Part shown: positions 51,329 to 59,642 of the stretch, piece by piece
Layout: each line of letters begins with the position of its first letter
How positions within the stretch are numbered: the stretch's first letter is position 1
Origin: an uncultured Candidatus Saccharibacteria bacterium
GTDB taxonomy: Bacteria > Patescibacteria > Saccharimonadia > Saccharimonadales > UBA4665
DNA length: 64,000 bases
Reading direction: 5' to 3'
Assembly (NCBI GenBank): GCA_946482285.1
Contig: CAMLQK010000002.1
Coordinates: 222,176-286,175, forward strand
The notes under the pieces: model-generated
What the model was told of the DNA's origin: nothing
Seen by the model: the letters and a program-made list of their open reading frames with translations, nothing else
Databases searched by the model: none
Program-made: the position numbers and the translations under genes

Positions 51329-51973
51329 ATGTATTGCAACATTGTTTACGAACGATCGGCATTCGCACGCCGCCAAAATTCTTATAGAACAAACCTTGAC
51401 AGTAACTTTCCGACGCATCATTTTGTAGGCTTCGGATACACAAATGGCTCCAAAGGGGTTGGCATAACAGCGGTTAGCAATGCCAAGCACGAATACCTTC
51501 CGCATGGCGCATATCACGAAATACTGCACGAAGCACTTCATAGATATGTCGCGTCCGAGGTCGGATCATTGCCAGATATCATACGGAACACTTTGGTTCA
51601 GCATCCACTGGGCCGAGCCGCGCTTGTGCGCAATACACTCGATGTCCATCTGCATGCCGGCATCATCCAAACCAGCGGCAGCCATGTGCGAACCTCTACA
51701 GTAGGCGACATAGGCGCATATATTGCTGGCCAATCCCTGTCACGACACCGAAACCTGCGCTGGCTAGAGCCGTATAACGATGATACAGACACTGAATACG
51801 CCTCCAAAAGCTCATGCAGCGCACGGAGCATCACGGCAGCCCTACCTTCCGCCCTGCTACATACTCCCGGGCTTGTCATTGATGCGCCAAATAGTGCGTC
51901 GGCACAAAATCTACGCCCCCTACCCAATATGCCGCACGACTACGTAGCCATGGAGCTATTTTTTGAGCAGTAA
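51329..51973 (+). CDS. Hypothetical protein, 214 aa
   Basis: No recognised domain. Rich in His, Ser and Arg; contains YHEILHEALHRYV (two close HExxH-like elements, HEALH and HEILHEALH), GQSLSRHRNLRWLEPYND and a C-terminal HDYVAMELFFEQ. The HExxH-like pattern hints at a metal site but is not enough to call a peptidase. Promoter: TGG-TATGAT (51292-51297). AGGTAGG lies just before the ATG. A terminator follows at once. Confidence 0.7.
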   Translation: MYCNIVYERSAFARRQNSYRTNLDSNFPTHHFVGFGYTNGSKGVGITAVSNAKHEYLPHGAYHEILHEALHRYVASEVGSLPDIIRNTLVQHPLGRAALVRNTLDVHLHAGIIQTSGSHVRTSTVGDIGAYIAGQSLSRHRNLRWLEPYNDDTDTEYASKSSCSARSITAALPSALLHTPGLVIDAPNSASAQNLRPLPNMPHDYVAMELFFEQ

Positions 51974-52003
51974 AAAAGCCCTAGGGGAAACCTGGGCCTT
52001 TTA
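51973..52003. terminator. Terminator after the 214-aa gene
   Basis: An imperfect stem (AAGCCCTAGG with CCTGGGCCTT) flanked by A- and T-runs, able to act for the convergent greA too. Confidence 0.7.
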
Positions 52004-52018
52004 CTTCGAGCGCGACTA

Positions 52019-52480
52019 TTAACCGATATCAGCAATAATATATGCTGTCGTGTCAACAGGAGTCTTGATTTCAACCTCTTCACCCTCTTTTTTGCCGAGC
52101 AAAGCTTGGCCGATTGGCGATTCGTCAGAAATCTTACCGTTCAAGGGATCCGCCTCGACAGTTCCTACCACCTGAAATTCTTTGGTCTTACCATCTTTGC
52201 TCTTTAGCTGGACCTTTGAGCCAAGCATGACTTTACTATCGCTTTTAGGTGCAGTAATAACCTGTACGTTTGCCAAGATGTGTTCAATTTCAGAAATACG
52301 TGCTTCATTGCGCTCTTGGTCTTGGCGAGCAGCGCTGTATTCCATGTTTTCACTTAAGTCACCAAATTCACGGGCGGTTTTGATACGATCAGCGATTTGG
52401 GAGCGCAGACCAGTTAACTCTGCAAGTTCTGCCTTGAGCTCGTCAACACCCGATTGGGTTAAGTGGAATTGTTTCTTCAT
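52019..52480 (-). CDS. greA: Transcription elongation factor GreA
   Basis: Rescues backtracked RNA polymerase by stimulating transcript cleavage. 153 residues: the N-terminal coiled coil with GVDELKAELAEL, ADRIKTAREFGDLSENMEYSAARQDQ (acidic tip DLSEN) and a C-terminal FKBP-like domain (SDKVMLGSKVQ-like, SPIGQALLGKKEGEEVEIK). Start ATG 52480 follows AAGGAG; a start at 52525 would lie upstream of that site. Confidence 0.96.
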   Translation of the reverse strand: MKKQFHLTQSGVDELKAELAELTGLRSQIADRIKTAREFGDLSENMEYSAARQDQERNEARISEIEHILANVQVITAPKSDSKVMLGSKVQLKSKDGKTKEFQVVGTVEADPLNGKISDESPIGQALLGKKEGEEVEIKTPVDTTAYIIADIG

Positions 52481-52562
52481 TATCTGTTCTCCTTCTATCA
52501 AACTGTTCGATCTGGGTAGGTGCATGCGTCCCTTTCTCGGGGATCACGGACTATTATAGCAA

Positions 52563-53828
52563 TTATGCTTCGTTTGTCACGGTAAGATTCATTACATCTT
52601 CCAGATCAAGCAGCTCAGATTCTTTACTTGTGCGTTTTTTGACTTCGTATTTTTGTGCCGCTACCGTTTTTGCGCTAATCACAATCCGGTATGGGATGCC
52701 AAGCAAATCTGCATCTGCAAATTTCTCTCCAGGACGTGCATCTGTACGGTCATCATATAATACAGCAACACCCTTATCCGTCAACTTTCGATACATGTCA
52801 TACGCATGTTTTGTAACTTCTTCATCGTCGCCCAATTGGCTTACTATGACCTTGAATGGCGCAACGCTCTCTGGCCAAACAAGTCCCTTGTCATCTGAAA
52901 AGTGCTCTGCAAGCATACCTACGAGCCGGCTGATGCCAATGCCATAACAGCCCATAATGATTGATTGCTCATCACCGTTTTCGTCTGTGTAAAAAAGTTC
53001 AAGCGCATCGGAATACTTACTTTCGAGCGGGAAGATGTTGCCCACTTCCACGCCCCGTTTTTCTACGAGCTCATCACGGGTAATACCAAATTTTGTTAAG
53101 GTTTCTTCGGTTAAAATTTCTTCGTTAAAGGCAATTTTCTTAGCCTCATGGACATAGATGACGTCTTCGCCGATAGGACTGATGGTTTGGAATTCGTCAC
53201 TGAATTTTGTGGTAAAAATACCGCCGTCGGCGAAAGTCCGGTAGGTAATGTCTCCCAATCCCAGCCGCTCGTACACCCGCGCATATGCGGCAGCTACTTT
53301 CTCGTAGATCTCGTCGTGCTCTTCTTGACTGCGAGCAAATGAGTACATATCTTTCATGGTGAATTCACGGCCTCGCAGCAATCCGCTTTTGGCACGTAAT
53401 TCGTTACGGAATTTACTCTGGATCTGGTACACCAACACCGGCAAGTCTTTGTAGGAGCTGATAAAGTCCTGCATAGAATCCACGATAGGCTCTTCGTGCG
53501 TCAGGCCCATGCCCAGTTCAGTACCGTTGTTAAGTTTAGTTTTGAACCAGTTATCGACTTTTTCGTCGTCCCAGCGGTCAGTTTTTTCAAAGATATCTTT
53601 TGGCTGTAAAACAGTCATTTGCACTTCTTGGCCACCAACATTGTCCATCTCTTCACGAACAATGTTAGAAATATTATCCAGTACGCGCTTGCCAAGTGGC
53701 AAAAATGCGTATACACCAGCCATCTCTTTGTGTACAAACCCAGCTTGAATAAGTAACTGGGCGTTCTTTGCCGTTTCGTCGGCCGGCGCGGTTTTACTTG
53801 TTTTGGTAAATAGTTGCGACATTTTCAT
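52563..53828 (-). CDS. proS: Prolyl-tRNA synthetase (short form)
   Basis: 421 residues. The class II core has MAGVYAFLPLGKRVLDNIS, ELGMGLTHEEPIVDS and SKFRNELRAKSGLLRGREFTMKDMYSFA (motif 2), then motif 3 GCYGIGISRLVGMLAEH. The anticodon domain follows (FKVIVSQLGDD..., LYDDRTDARPGEKFADADLLGIPYR). The large editing (INS) domain between motifs 2 and 3 is absent, as in other CPR ProRS. AAGGAGC precedes the ATG. It lies at the end of the rpsB-tsf-frr-uppS-rseP region. Confidence 0.96.
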   Translation of the reverse strand: MKMSQLFTKTSKTAPADETAKNAQLLIQAGFVHKEMAGVYAFLPLGKRVLDNISNIVREEMDNVGGQEVQMTVLQPKDIFEKTDRWDDEKVDNWFKTKLNNGTELGMGLTHEEPIVDSMQDFISSYKDLPVLVYQIQSKFRNELRAKSGLLRGREFTMKDMYSFARSQEEHDEIYEKVAAAYARVYERLGLGDITYRTFADGGIFTTKFSDEFQTISPIGEDVIYVHEAKKIAFNEEILTEETLTKFGITRDELVEKRGVEVGNIFPLESKYSDALELFYTDENGDEQSIIMGCYGIGISRLVGMLAEHFSDDKGLVWPESVAPFKVIVSQLGDDEEVTKHAYDMYRKLTDKGVAVLYDDRTDARPGEKFADADLLGIPYRIVISAKTVAAQKYEVKKRTSKESELLDLEDVMNLTVTNEA

Positions 53829-53965
53829 ATAGTTGCTCCTTGCGGTCAGATTGTTGGTTGTTCAAAAATGAGATATACGTTTAAGACTACCGACAGGGCG
53901 GGATACGGACAATACCAGGGGCAAGTATAGTGGAAATATGCATGATCACCACCGATTATACCCTA

Positions 53966-54748
53966 TTACAGGTGTAATATAAAAATCGCAATAAAAGCGA
54001 CCCCGTTTTTGATGGCATGTACACCCATACCCGGAAGAATGCTACCAGATTTTTCCCGCAAGTAGCATAACACCAGCGACATGATGAAAGTGTCGATCGC
54101 TGCCGTCCATAACACTCCCCCCTCAACTGCCTGAGTTGAGTGTAGATAGCCAAATATAATGCTTGTCATAACCGCCGAAACAACCATGCCATTCGCTTTG
54201 CGGAAGCCGCCATATAAATAACCGCGGAATATAATTTCCTCAACAATTGGCGGTAAAATAACCAGCGCCGTAAACACCCAGGCTACGTCCGGGAAGCCGC
54301 GGGCACCGTCAAAGCCGATATCCTGTTGCTGGTCAAGGTCAATCGCGGTAACAGAAGCGACTACAGTCATAATAGCAACGTATATGCCAAAATACAGCAA
54401 AACCCCCAACAGCATATAGCCGCCATCTTTAATCCGGGGTTTGCGCAAGCCAAGCCCTTGGATAATCTGCTGCCGGCTAAACTTGGCCAAGAATAACCAC
54501 AGTATCCCTAGCACAAAAGCCTCAGCACATAGCGCAAGGAGAAATTGTGTTGAAGATAGTGAGTACCAATATTTTAGCTCGGATCCCGACGCACCCCATA
54601 TATCTGTGACAACGGAAAGTAATATGTACACAGCCAATTGGGCGCCAAAGAAGCTCGCCACCCACCCGACAACTGCCCTCGCGGGGCCCCATGCTGCCCT
54701 CGTATCTACGGCAGTAGTGTGTTTGCGGCTAGAAGTATCGTCTGACAT
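53966..54748 (-). CDS. CPBP family intramembrane metalloprotease-like protein
   Basis: 260 residues, about eight hydrophobic helices, with the CPBP motifs in order: PPIVEEIIFRGYLY (EExxxR), IIFGYLHS (FxxxH) and GVHAIKNGV (HxxxN). All metal-site residues are intact, unlike in the protein at 17883. It overlaps rseP by 20 nt, so two intramembrane proteases of different families are translationally linked. Possible roles are surface-protein maturation or regulated proteolysis; the substrate is unknown. ATG 54748 is used (a TTG one codon earlier exists). Confidence 0.88.
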   Translation of the reverse strand: MSDDTSSRKHTTAVDTRAAWGPARAVVGWVASFFGAQLAVYILLSVVTDIWGASGSELKYWYSLSSTQFLLALCAEAFVLGILWLFLAKFSRQQIIQGLGLRKPRIKDGGYMLLGVLLYFGIYVAIMTVVASVTAIDLDQQQDIGFDGARGFPDVAWVFTALVILPPIVEEIIFRGYLYGGFRKANGMVVSAVMTSIIFGYLHSTQAVEGGVLWTAAIDTFIMSLVLCYLREKSGSILPGMGVHAIKNGVAFIAIFILHL

Positions 54749-55859
54749 CAATAATCGTGATTAAAACTACCAGCCCTATGAGCGCCAAGAAACCATATCC
54801 ATTAACGCGTTCTTCCATCTCTTCGCTCAGAGGCTTCTTGAATAGCCCTCGCGAAATAAGCGTCAAGAACAATCGCCCGCCATCCAGTGCCGGAATCGGC
54901 AAAACATTCATGATCGCTAGCGTCAGTGATATGAGGCCGATAATTGTCAGTATGAACTCAATACCCAGCAAGCTACCGTTCTTAAGCAGCATTACAATGC
55001 CCAGCGGGCCGGATACTTGCGACGATGCCTTTGCACCATCCCCCTGAAAGACAGCAGCGATTGCCGTACCAACTCCTTGGAAAGTAGTAGCAGTCATTTG
55101 CCCCATCATACCCACGGCTACAACAGGTGCAGACCAGCCATAACGCGTAATAGTATAGTCAGAAGGAGCCACGCCCAGGTAGCCTTTAGGGCTGTCAGTA
55201 TTTTTGCTTTTAGCAACTTCTTCGGCAGTTAGCAGTTGCGCCACGGTTGTTTTTTGCTGCCCATCACGATCGTAGGTAATTGTCACACGCTGACCAGCAA
55301 AGATGTGCGTGGCAGCTGATACGGCTTTTGCCGACCCCAGCTCTTCACGTTGACCCTTCTGGCCCTCTATGGCGATCAGCCGGTCGCTTTGCTTTAGACC
55401 AGCCTTTTCCGCGGGCGAACCTTTAGTGACGCCACTAACCAAAACGTGGTGTTTGGCAACGTGTTCATCGGACTTGACGGTAAACTGGTTTTCGATAATC
55501 GTCGGCATGCCAATCCAGGCGACAGCAGTGAACAAAACAAACGCACCCAACAAGTTCATGCCAACACCAGCCAGCATTATCTTTACTTTCGCCTTTAGGC
55601 TGGCGGCGCCAAAGCTGCCTTTTTCCGTATCAGAATCATGCTCGCCTTTTAGCTTTACAAAACCACCAATAGGTAGCCAGTTTAGGCTAAAAATGAACCC
55701 GCCCTTCGTTTTTTTGCCCCAGGCACGAGGTGGAAAACCAATACCAAACTCCTCAACATCTACACCGTTACGGCGTGCGGCGACGAAGTGGCCAAATTCA
55801 TGGATAACAACTAGGCCAATGAATAGGACAATACCCAGTATAAGTAAAAAGACAGACAT
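54729..55859 (-). CDS. rseP: Site-2 protease RseP/YluC
   Basis: A zinc intramembrane protease that cleaves membrane-embedded substrates such as anti-sigma factors and signal peptides. 376 residues: VVIHEFGHFVAARRNGV (HExxH) in TM1, a PDZ domain (SPAEKAGLKQSDRLIAIEG), and PIPALDGGRLFLTLIS (LDG metal site) near the C-terminus. ATG 55859 overlaps the last base of uppS (TAATG). The usual cdsA gene between uppS and rseP is missing here. Confidence 0.95.
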   Translation of the reverse strand: MSVFLLILGIVLFIGLVVIHEFGHFVAARRNGVDVEEFGIGFPPRAWGKKTKGGFIFSLNWLPIGGFVKLKGEHDSDTEKGSFGAASLKAKVKIMLAGVGMNLLGAFVLFTAVAWIGMPTIIENQFTVKSDEHVAKHHVLVSGVTKGSPAEKAGLKQSDRLIAIEGQKGQREELGSAKAVSAATHIFAGQRVTITYDRDGQQKTTVAQLLTAEEVAKSKNTDSPKGYLGVAPSDYTITRYGWSAPVVAVGMMGQMTATTFQGVGTAIAAVFQGDGAKASSQVSGPLGIVMLLKNGSLLGIEFILTIIGLISLTLAIMNVLPIPALDGGRLFLTLISRGLFKKPLSEEMEERVNGYGFLALIGLVVLITIIDVRRYF

Positions 55860-56563
55860 TAGGATCCAAACCTCCGTTGGCGGCGCGTATATTCGTCGAA
55901 AGCAGCTTTTAGGTGCTCTTCGTCAAAATCGGGCCAGTTTGTTTTATCAAATAGCAGTTCACTGTAAGCGCACTCCCATAGTAAAAAATTACTCGTACGT
56001 TGCTCGCCGGAAGTCCTGATAACTAGATCGACGGGCGGCACATCTGGTGCGTACAAAAACTTATTTATTAAATCGACGGTAATTTCTTCGGGCGGATAAC
56101 CCAATTCTGCAATGCGCTTTACGGCATCGACAATCTCTTGCTGGCCACCATAGTCCAAACACAGCAATAACGTGCCGCGTTCGTTATTTTTAGTTAGTTC
56201 CTCGGCGTCATGGATCGCCTTGGCAAGCGCATGGCCCAGTTTTAGCTTGGAACCTATCACCCGCAAACGAATACCGTCTTTGTCGAGCTCTTTTATTTCA
56301 TGCTTCAGCACCCACATAATAAGCTTCATCAGGCTTTCAACTTCGTCGCGGTCACGACGCCAATTTTCTGTGGAGAAAACATATGCCGAAACATAGCGTA
56401 CCCCGTGCTTGAGTGCAGATTTACACACTTTTTTAAGTGCCTTTACGCCTTGGCGGTGGCCTTCGATTACCGGCAAGCCGCGGGCTTTGGCCCAACGGCG
56501 GTTCCCATCCAAAATGAGGCCAAGGTGCTCGGGCACCAGCATTACTTCTGTCTTCTCTGTCAT
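55859..56563 (-). CDS. uppS: Undecaprenyl diphosphate synthase
   Basis: Builds the C55 lipid carrier for cell-wall and glycan synthesis from FPP and IPP. 234 residues: GLILDGNRRWAKARGLP (substrate-binding Asp-Gly-Asn), SAYVFSTENWRRDRDEV, and DLVIRTSGEQRTSNFLLWECAYSELLF. Its presence means the cell makes or finishes its own carrier lipid. TACAAT (56573-56578) lies 9 nt before the ATG. Confidence 0.96.
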   Translation of the reverse strand: MTEKTEVMLVPEHLGLILDGNRRWAKARGLPVIEGHRQGVKALKKVCKSALKHGVRYVSAYVFSTENWRRDRDEVESLMKLIMWVLKHEIKELDKDGIRLRVIGSKLKLGHALAKAIHDAEELTKNNERGTLLLCLDYGGQQEIVDAVKRIAELGYPPEEITVDLINKFLYAPDVPPVDLVIRTSGEQRTSNFLLWECAYSELLFDKTNWPDFDEEHLKAAFDEYTRRQRRFGS

Positions 56564-56602
56564 ATCACCACTATTGTATCGCGTTTCGCAAAAGCCGGCC
56601 AG

Positions 56603-57154
56603 CTAGACAGTCATAATTTCGGATTCTTTGGCCTTGGCAGCTGTTTCAATTTCGGCCTTAGCCTTTGACATCAATTCATCAACTTGTTTTTCAAGGCGTT
56701 TTGCGTCATCTTCGCTGATTTCTTTGTCCTTTTTAGCCTTGCCGATGGCATCCATAGCATCATGGCGCACGCCACGCAAACGCACCATCGCATCTTCTAC
56801 CTTACCATTCAGAACCTTAACATACTCGCGGCGGCGTTCCTCGTTAAGTGCTGGAATCGGCACCCGAACAACACGGCCATCATCAGAAGGGTTGAGTCCG
56901 AGAGTAGGATTGTCGCGGATAGCGCTCGCAATTGCCTGAATATTGCCTGGGTCAAACGGTGTAATCTGCAACAATTGTGCTTCTGGTGCGGTAATATTCG
57001 CCACCTGGATCAGCGGCATCTGCGCACCATAGGCCGTAACTACCACACCGTCAAGCATGCTTGCATGGGCACGGCCGGTTCGAACCTTTTTAATGTCTTC
57101 CTTGAAGAATTCAATTGCCTGCTTCATTTTATCGTCATATTGTTTGGTATCCAT
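56603..57154 (-). CDS. frr: Ribosome recycling factor
   Basis: Splits post-termination ribosomes with EF-G. 183 residues: a triple-helix bundle with KKVRTGRAHASMLDGVVV at the tip, TPFDPGNIQAIASAIRDNPTLGLNPSDDG and VPIPALNEERRREYVK. Start ATG 57154 has AGGA 5 nt upstream; ATG 57166 is an alternative. The neighbour expected between tsf and frr, pyrH, is replaced by the GC-rich lipoprotein on the opposite strand. Confidence 0.96.
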   Translation of the reverse strand: MDTKQYDDKMKQAIEFFKEDIKKVRTGRAHASMLDGVVVTAYGAQMPLIQVANITAPEAQLLQITPFDPGNIQAIASAIRDNPTLGLNPSDDGRVVRVPIPALNEERRREYVKVLNGKVEDAMVRLRGVRHDAMDAIGKAKKDKEISEDDAKRLEKQVDELMSKAKAEIETAAKAKESEIMTV

Positions 57155-57342
57155 GGTCTTCCTCATTTGTTGATGCGTAATACCTCTATTGTACCGTATG
57201 TTTAGGGTTGGCTAGTACTTTTTGCACATATAACTTCATATTGTTGAAAAAATAAAAAATAGTGTTATCGTATATGCGAGTGAGGCAACCTGCCATTCCC
57301 TTCCCGGGCACTCCCACACCTACTTCGCCAGGAGGCGATCAC

Positions 57343-58041
57343 ATGCCCCGCACACGCGCCATAGTTGTCGGAGCGCTGACCAGCGCTCTACTGTGCCTGA
57401 CCGGTTGCGTTTCGGTCGATGGCACCGACGGCGGCAAACAGAAGAGCTCATCGCCCATCTCCAGCCCGCCCGCAACGGCGCGGCCCAATCCGTCCGCATC
57501 GAGTTCCCAGCCCACACAGGCACGACCGCCGCGGCCCAGCGACCTACTGGCAGAACCGGCGCAGGATCCCTGTGCACTGGTCTCCGAAGCACGCGCCAGG
57601 AAGATCACCGGTGAGAAGCTTATCCGTCGACCGGAGGCACCCTGGTACATGCCCGACCGGCTGCGTGACGGCAACGAGCCAGCCTACTGGATCTGCCACA
57701 CCAGCTTCCACCTGCACAAGCCGATCGAAGGACTGGCGGTGCTGACCTACGACACCACCAGCGTCACCACTGCCACGCGCAAGTACAACGAGATCGTGGC
57801 TCACTACAAGCGCGAGGGCTACTACGAGCCACGCGCAGATGTGATCCAGGCCAACGGCGCTGAGCGCACCACACTGCTGGCGTTCGACCCGCAAGAGCAC
57901 CACGACTACAACGGGTACGGAGGCGTCGTCGTCCTCAGCCGCGACACGGTGTTCACCATTCTGTGGACCACCAAGAATCTGGCAGTGCTGAAGGCGCTGG
58001 CCGAAGAGGCGACCGCCACAACAGCGGTAGCCGGCAAGTAG
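57343..58041 (+). CDS. GC-rich actinobacterial-style lipoprotein (DUF3558-like)
   Basis: 232 residues. Type II signal peptide: MPRTRAIVVGALTSALLCLTGC (Arg, hydrophobic core, lipobox LTGC with Cys about 22). A Ser/Pro/Ala-rich linker typical of actinobacterial lipoproteins follows, then a domain opening DPCALVSEARARKITGEKL, Cys in YWICHTSFHL, and a mixed alpha/beta C-terminus. The Cys spacing resembles DUF3558. Codons end in G or C far more than in the flanking tsf and frr. GGAGG precedes ATG 57343. It interrupts the tsf-frr cluster on the opposite strand. Confidence 0.8.
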   Translation: MPRTRAIVVGALTSALLCLTGCVSVDGTDGGKQKSSSPISSPPATARPNPSASSSQPTQARPPRPSDLLAEPAQDPCALVSEARARKITGEKLIRRPEAPWYMPDRLRDGNEPAYWICHTSFHLHKPIEGLAVLTYDTTSVTTATRKYNEIVAHYKREGYYEPRADVIQANGAERTTLLAFDPQEHHDYNGYGGVVVLSRDTVFTILWTTKNLAVLKALAEEATATTAVAGK

Positions 58042-58048
58042 GTGTGGT

Positions 58049-58090
58049 GCGAGCCAGGTATTCAAGGAGCGACTCGCTCACCTGGCTCGC
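58049..58090 (+). terminator. GC-rich hairpin after the lipoprotein gene
   Basis: GCGAGCCAGGT (58049-58059) pairs perfectly with ACCTGGCTCGC (58080-58090). The loop contains a second stem GAGCG-ACT-CGCTC (58067-58079). Confidence 0.8.
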
Positions 58091-58106
58091 GCTTCACCCA
58101 AATAGA

Positions 58107-58148
58107 ATCAAATAAAAACTACCCCCGCGGGGGTAGTTTTTATTTGAT
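58107..58148. terminator. Perfect 42-nt palindromic bidirectional terminator
   Basis: Arms 58107-58127 and 58128-58148 are exact inverse complements; the core is CCCCCGCGGGGG with A- and T-runs outside. It separates the island from tsf. Confidence 0.92.
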
Positions 58149-58160
58149 CAGTGGCCTTTA

Positions 58161-58757
58161 TTAGGCAACTTCACCAATAGCCATACGGCTAAAGCGGCGG
58201 ACAACCAGGTTTTCACCCAATTGCGCAATGTTTTCCTTAATGAACTGACCAACTGCTTGGTCCGGGTTCTTTATGTACGGTTGGTCAAGCAGGCAGCGTT
58301 CTGCAAAGTACTTCTTAACCATGCCTTCTACAATCTGAGGAACCATGTTCTCTGGTTTGCCTTCTGACTTCACTTTTTCAGTAAACTCAGCTTCAACACG
58401 GGTACGCTCTTCAGCAGGAATCTCCTCTGAAGTAACGTACAAAGGTGCGCTCGCAGCGATATGCATAGCAACGTCCTTGACAAAATCTGTGAATTTTTCG
58501 TTGCGGGCGACAAAGTCAGTCTCGCAGTTGACCTCTAGCAATACGCCAATGCGGCTGTCGTGGATGTAGCTACTAATAACACCTGCACGAGCTTCGCGGG
58601 CAGAGCTTTTTTCCGCCTTGGTCATACCTTTTTTGCGCATTTCAGCCAAAGCCTTATCGAAGTCGCCTTCGGCAGCTTCCAGAGATTTTTTAGCGTCGGT
58701 CATACCAACACCAGTCAGTTCGCGCAAGCGCTTGATTTCTGCAATATCTACAGCCAT
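58161..58757 (-). CDS. tsf: Elongation factor Ts
   Basis: Guanine-nucleotide exchange factor for EF-Tu. 198 residues: IKRLRELTGVGMTDAKKSLEAA (UBA-like N-terminal domain), SSYIHDSRIGVLLEVNCETDFVARNEKF (core) and PENMVPQIVEGMVKKYFAERCLLDQPYIKN. It is the short form, with the second core subdomain reduced, as is common in CPR. It follows rpsB by 18 nt. Confidence 0.97.
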   Translation of the reverse strand: MAVDIAEIKRLRELTGVGMTDAKKSLEAAEGDFDKALAEMRKKGMTKAEKSSAREARAGVISSYIHDSRIGVLLEVNCETDFVARNEKFTDFVKDVAMHIAASAPLYVTSEEIPAEERTRVEAEFTEKVKSEGKPENMVPQIVEGMVKKYFAERCLLDQPYIKNPDQAVGQFIKENIAQLGENLVVRRFSRMAIGEVA

Positions 58758-58775
58758 TTTATATCTCCTACCCTC

Positions 58776-59489
58776 TTATTTGTCTTCAGTCTTTTTAACT
58801 TTAGCCTGGCCAGCTTCAACTGCCTGCTTTACGTAGTCAAGCACGAGCTGGATTGCCTTGATTGCGTCGTCGTTGCAAGGAATCGCGTAGTCAACAGAAG
58901 TCGGGTCAGCGTTGGTGTCAACTAAAGCAACTGTCTTGAGGCCAAGCTTCTTAGCTTCAGCCAAAGCATTAGCGTCATTAACAATGTCAATAATAAACAC
59001 AGCACCTGGGCGGGCAGCCATGTTTTTGATACCGCCATAAATGCGGTTCATTTCATCAATTTCTTCTTGGAAGCGCTGAACTTCGAGCTTGTTGTACTTG
59101 CTAGCGAGTTCGCCAGATTCCATCTTTGTTTCGATGTCTTTAAGGTGCTTAACGCGACCGCTGATGGTTGGCCAGTTCGTAAGCATACCACCAAGCCAGC
59201 GTTCAGTTACAAACGGCATCTTCAGGTCTTCAGCAGCAGCCTTAACCATGTCTTGTGCCTGGCGCTTTGTGCCAACGAACAGAATCTGCTTGCCCTCACC
59301 GGCAGTTTGGCTCAGGAATGACAGCGCGTCACTCAAGCCATCAACTGTCTTTGCAAGGTCGATGATGTGGCTGCCATTGCGCTTGCTATGGATGAATGGA
59401 GCCATCTTAGGGTGCCAGCGGCTGGTTTTGTGACCAAAATGAGCACCTGCTTCTAATAGTTTCTTAATGTCTACATCAACAGTAGCCAT
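58776..59489 (-). CDS. rpsB: 30S ribosomal protein uS2
   Basis: 237 residues: LLEAGAHFGHKTSRWHPKMAPFI, TVDGLSDALSFL, FVGTKRQAQDMVKAAAEDLKMPFVTERWLGGMLTNW and VALVDTNADPTSVDYAIPCNDDA identify uS2. Start ATG 59489 follows AAAGGA; a longer frame upstream (to 59636) lies in the leader RNA and looks non-ribosomal. Begins the rpsB-tsf unit. Confidence 0.97.
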   Translation of the reverse strand: MATVDVDIKKLLEAGAHFGHKTSRWHPKMAPFIHSKRNGSHIIDLAKTVDGLSDALSFLSQTAGEGKQILFVGTKRQAQDMVKAAAEDLKMPFVTERWLGGMLTNWPTISGRVKHLKDIETKMESGELASKYNKLEVQRFQEEIDEMNRIYGGIKNMAARPGAVFIIDIVNDANALAEAKKLGLKTVALVDTNADPTSVDYAIPCNDDAIKAIQLVLDYVKQAVEAGQAKVKKTEDK

Positions 59490-59617
59490 AGGTAGTTGTC
59501 CTTTCTCTTCGTTTTGGGGCCTAAAGGTGCCTACATAGCTAACCTGAAGGAGGATTTGTTCCAAAACTGCTTTATTAGTTACCGCTTTATTGTAACACTT
59601 TTTACAGTGTACCGCAA
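59490..59617 (-). promoter_or_regulatory. rpsB promoter and leader RNA
   Basis: TTGCGG (59612-59617), 17-nt spacer, TACAAT (59589-59594), then a leader of about 95 nt before the rpsB ATG. It is among the few long leaders in the window, consistent with feedback control by uS2 known in other bacteria; no conserved structure was checked. Confidence 0.55.
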
Positions 59618-59642
59618 CGACCCACCATACAAACAAGAAGCC

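Noticed and set aside
51473..51541. HExxH-like motif in the 214-aa gene as a zinc peptidase
   Set aside because: Only a local YHEILHEALH pattern; no third ligand or family context could be seen.
27332..58100. ORF plus hairpin units as integron gene cassettes
   Set aside because: The hairpins lack the R''/R' boxes (GTTRRRY/RYYYAAC) of attC sites, and no integrase is present.
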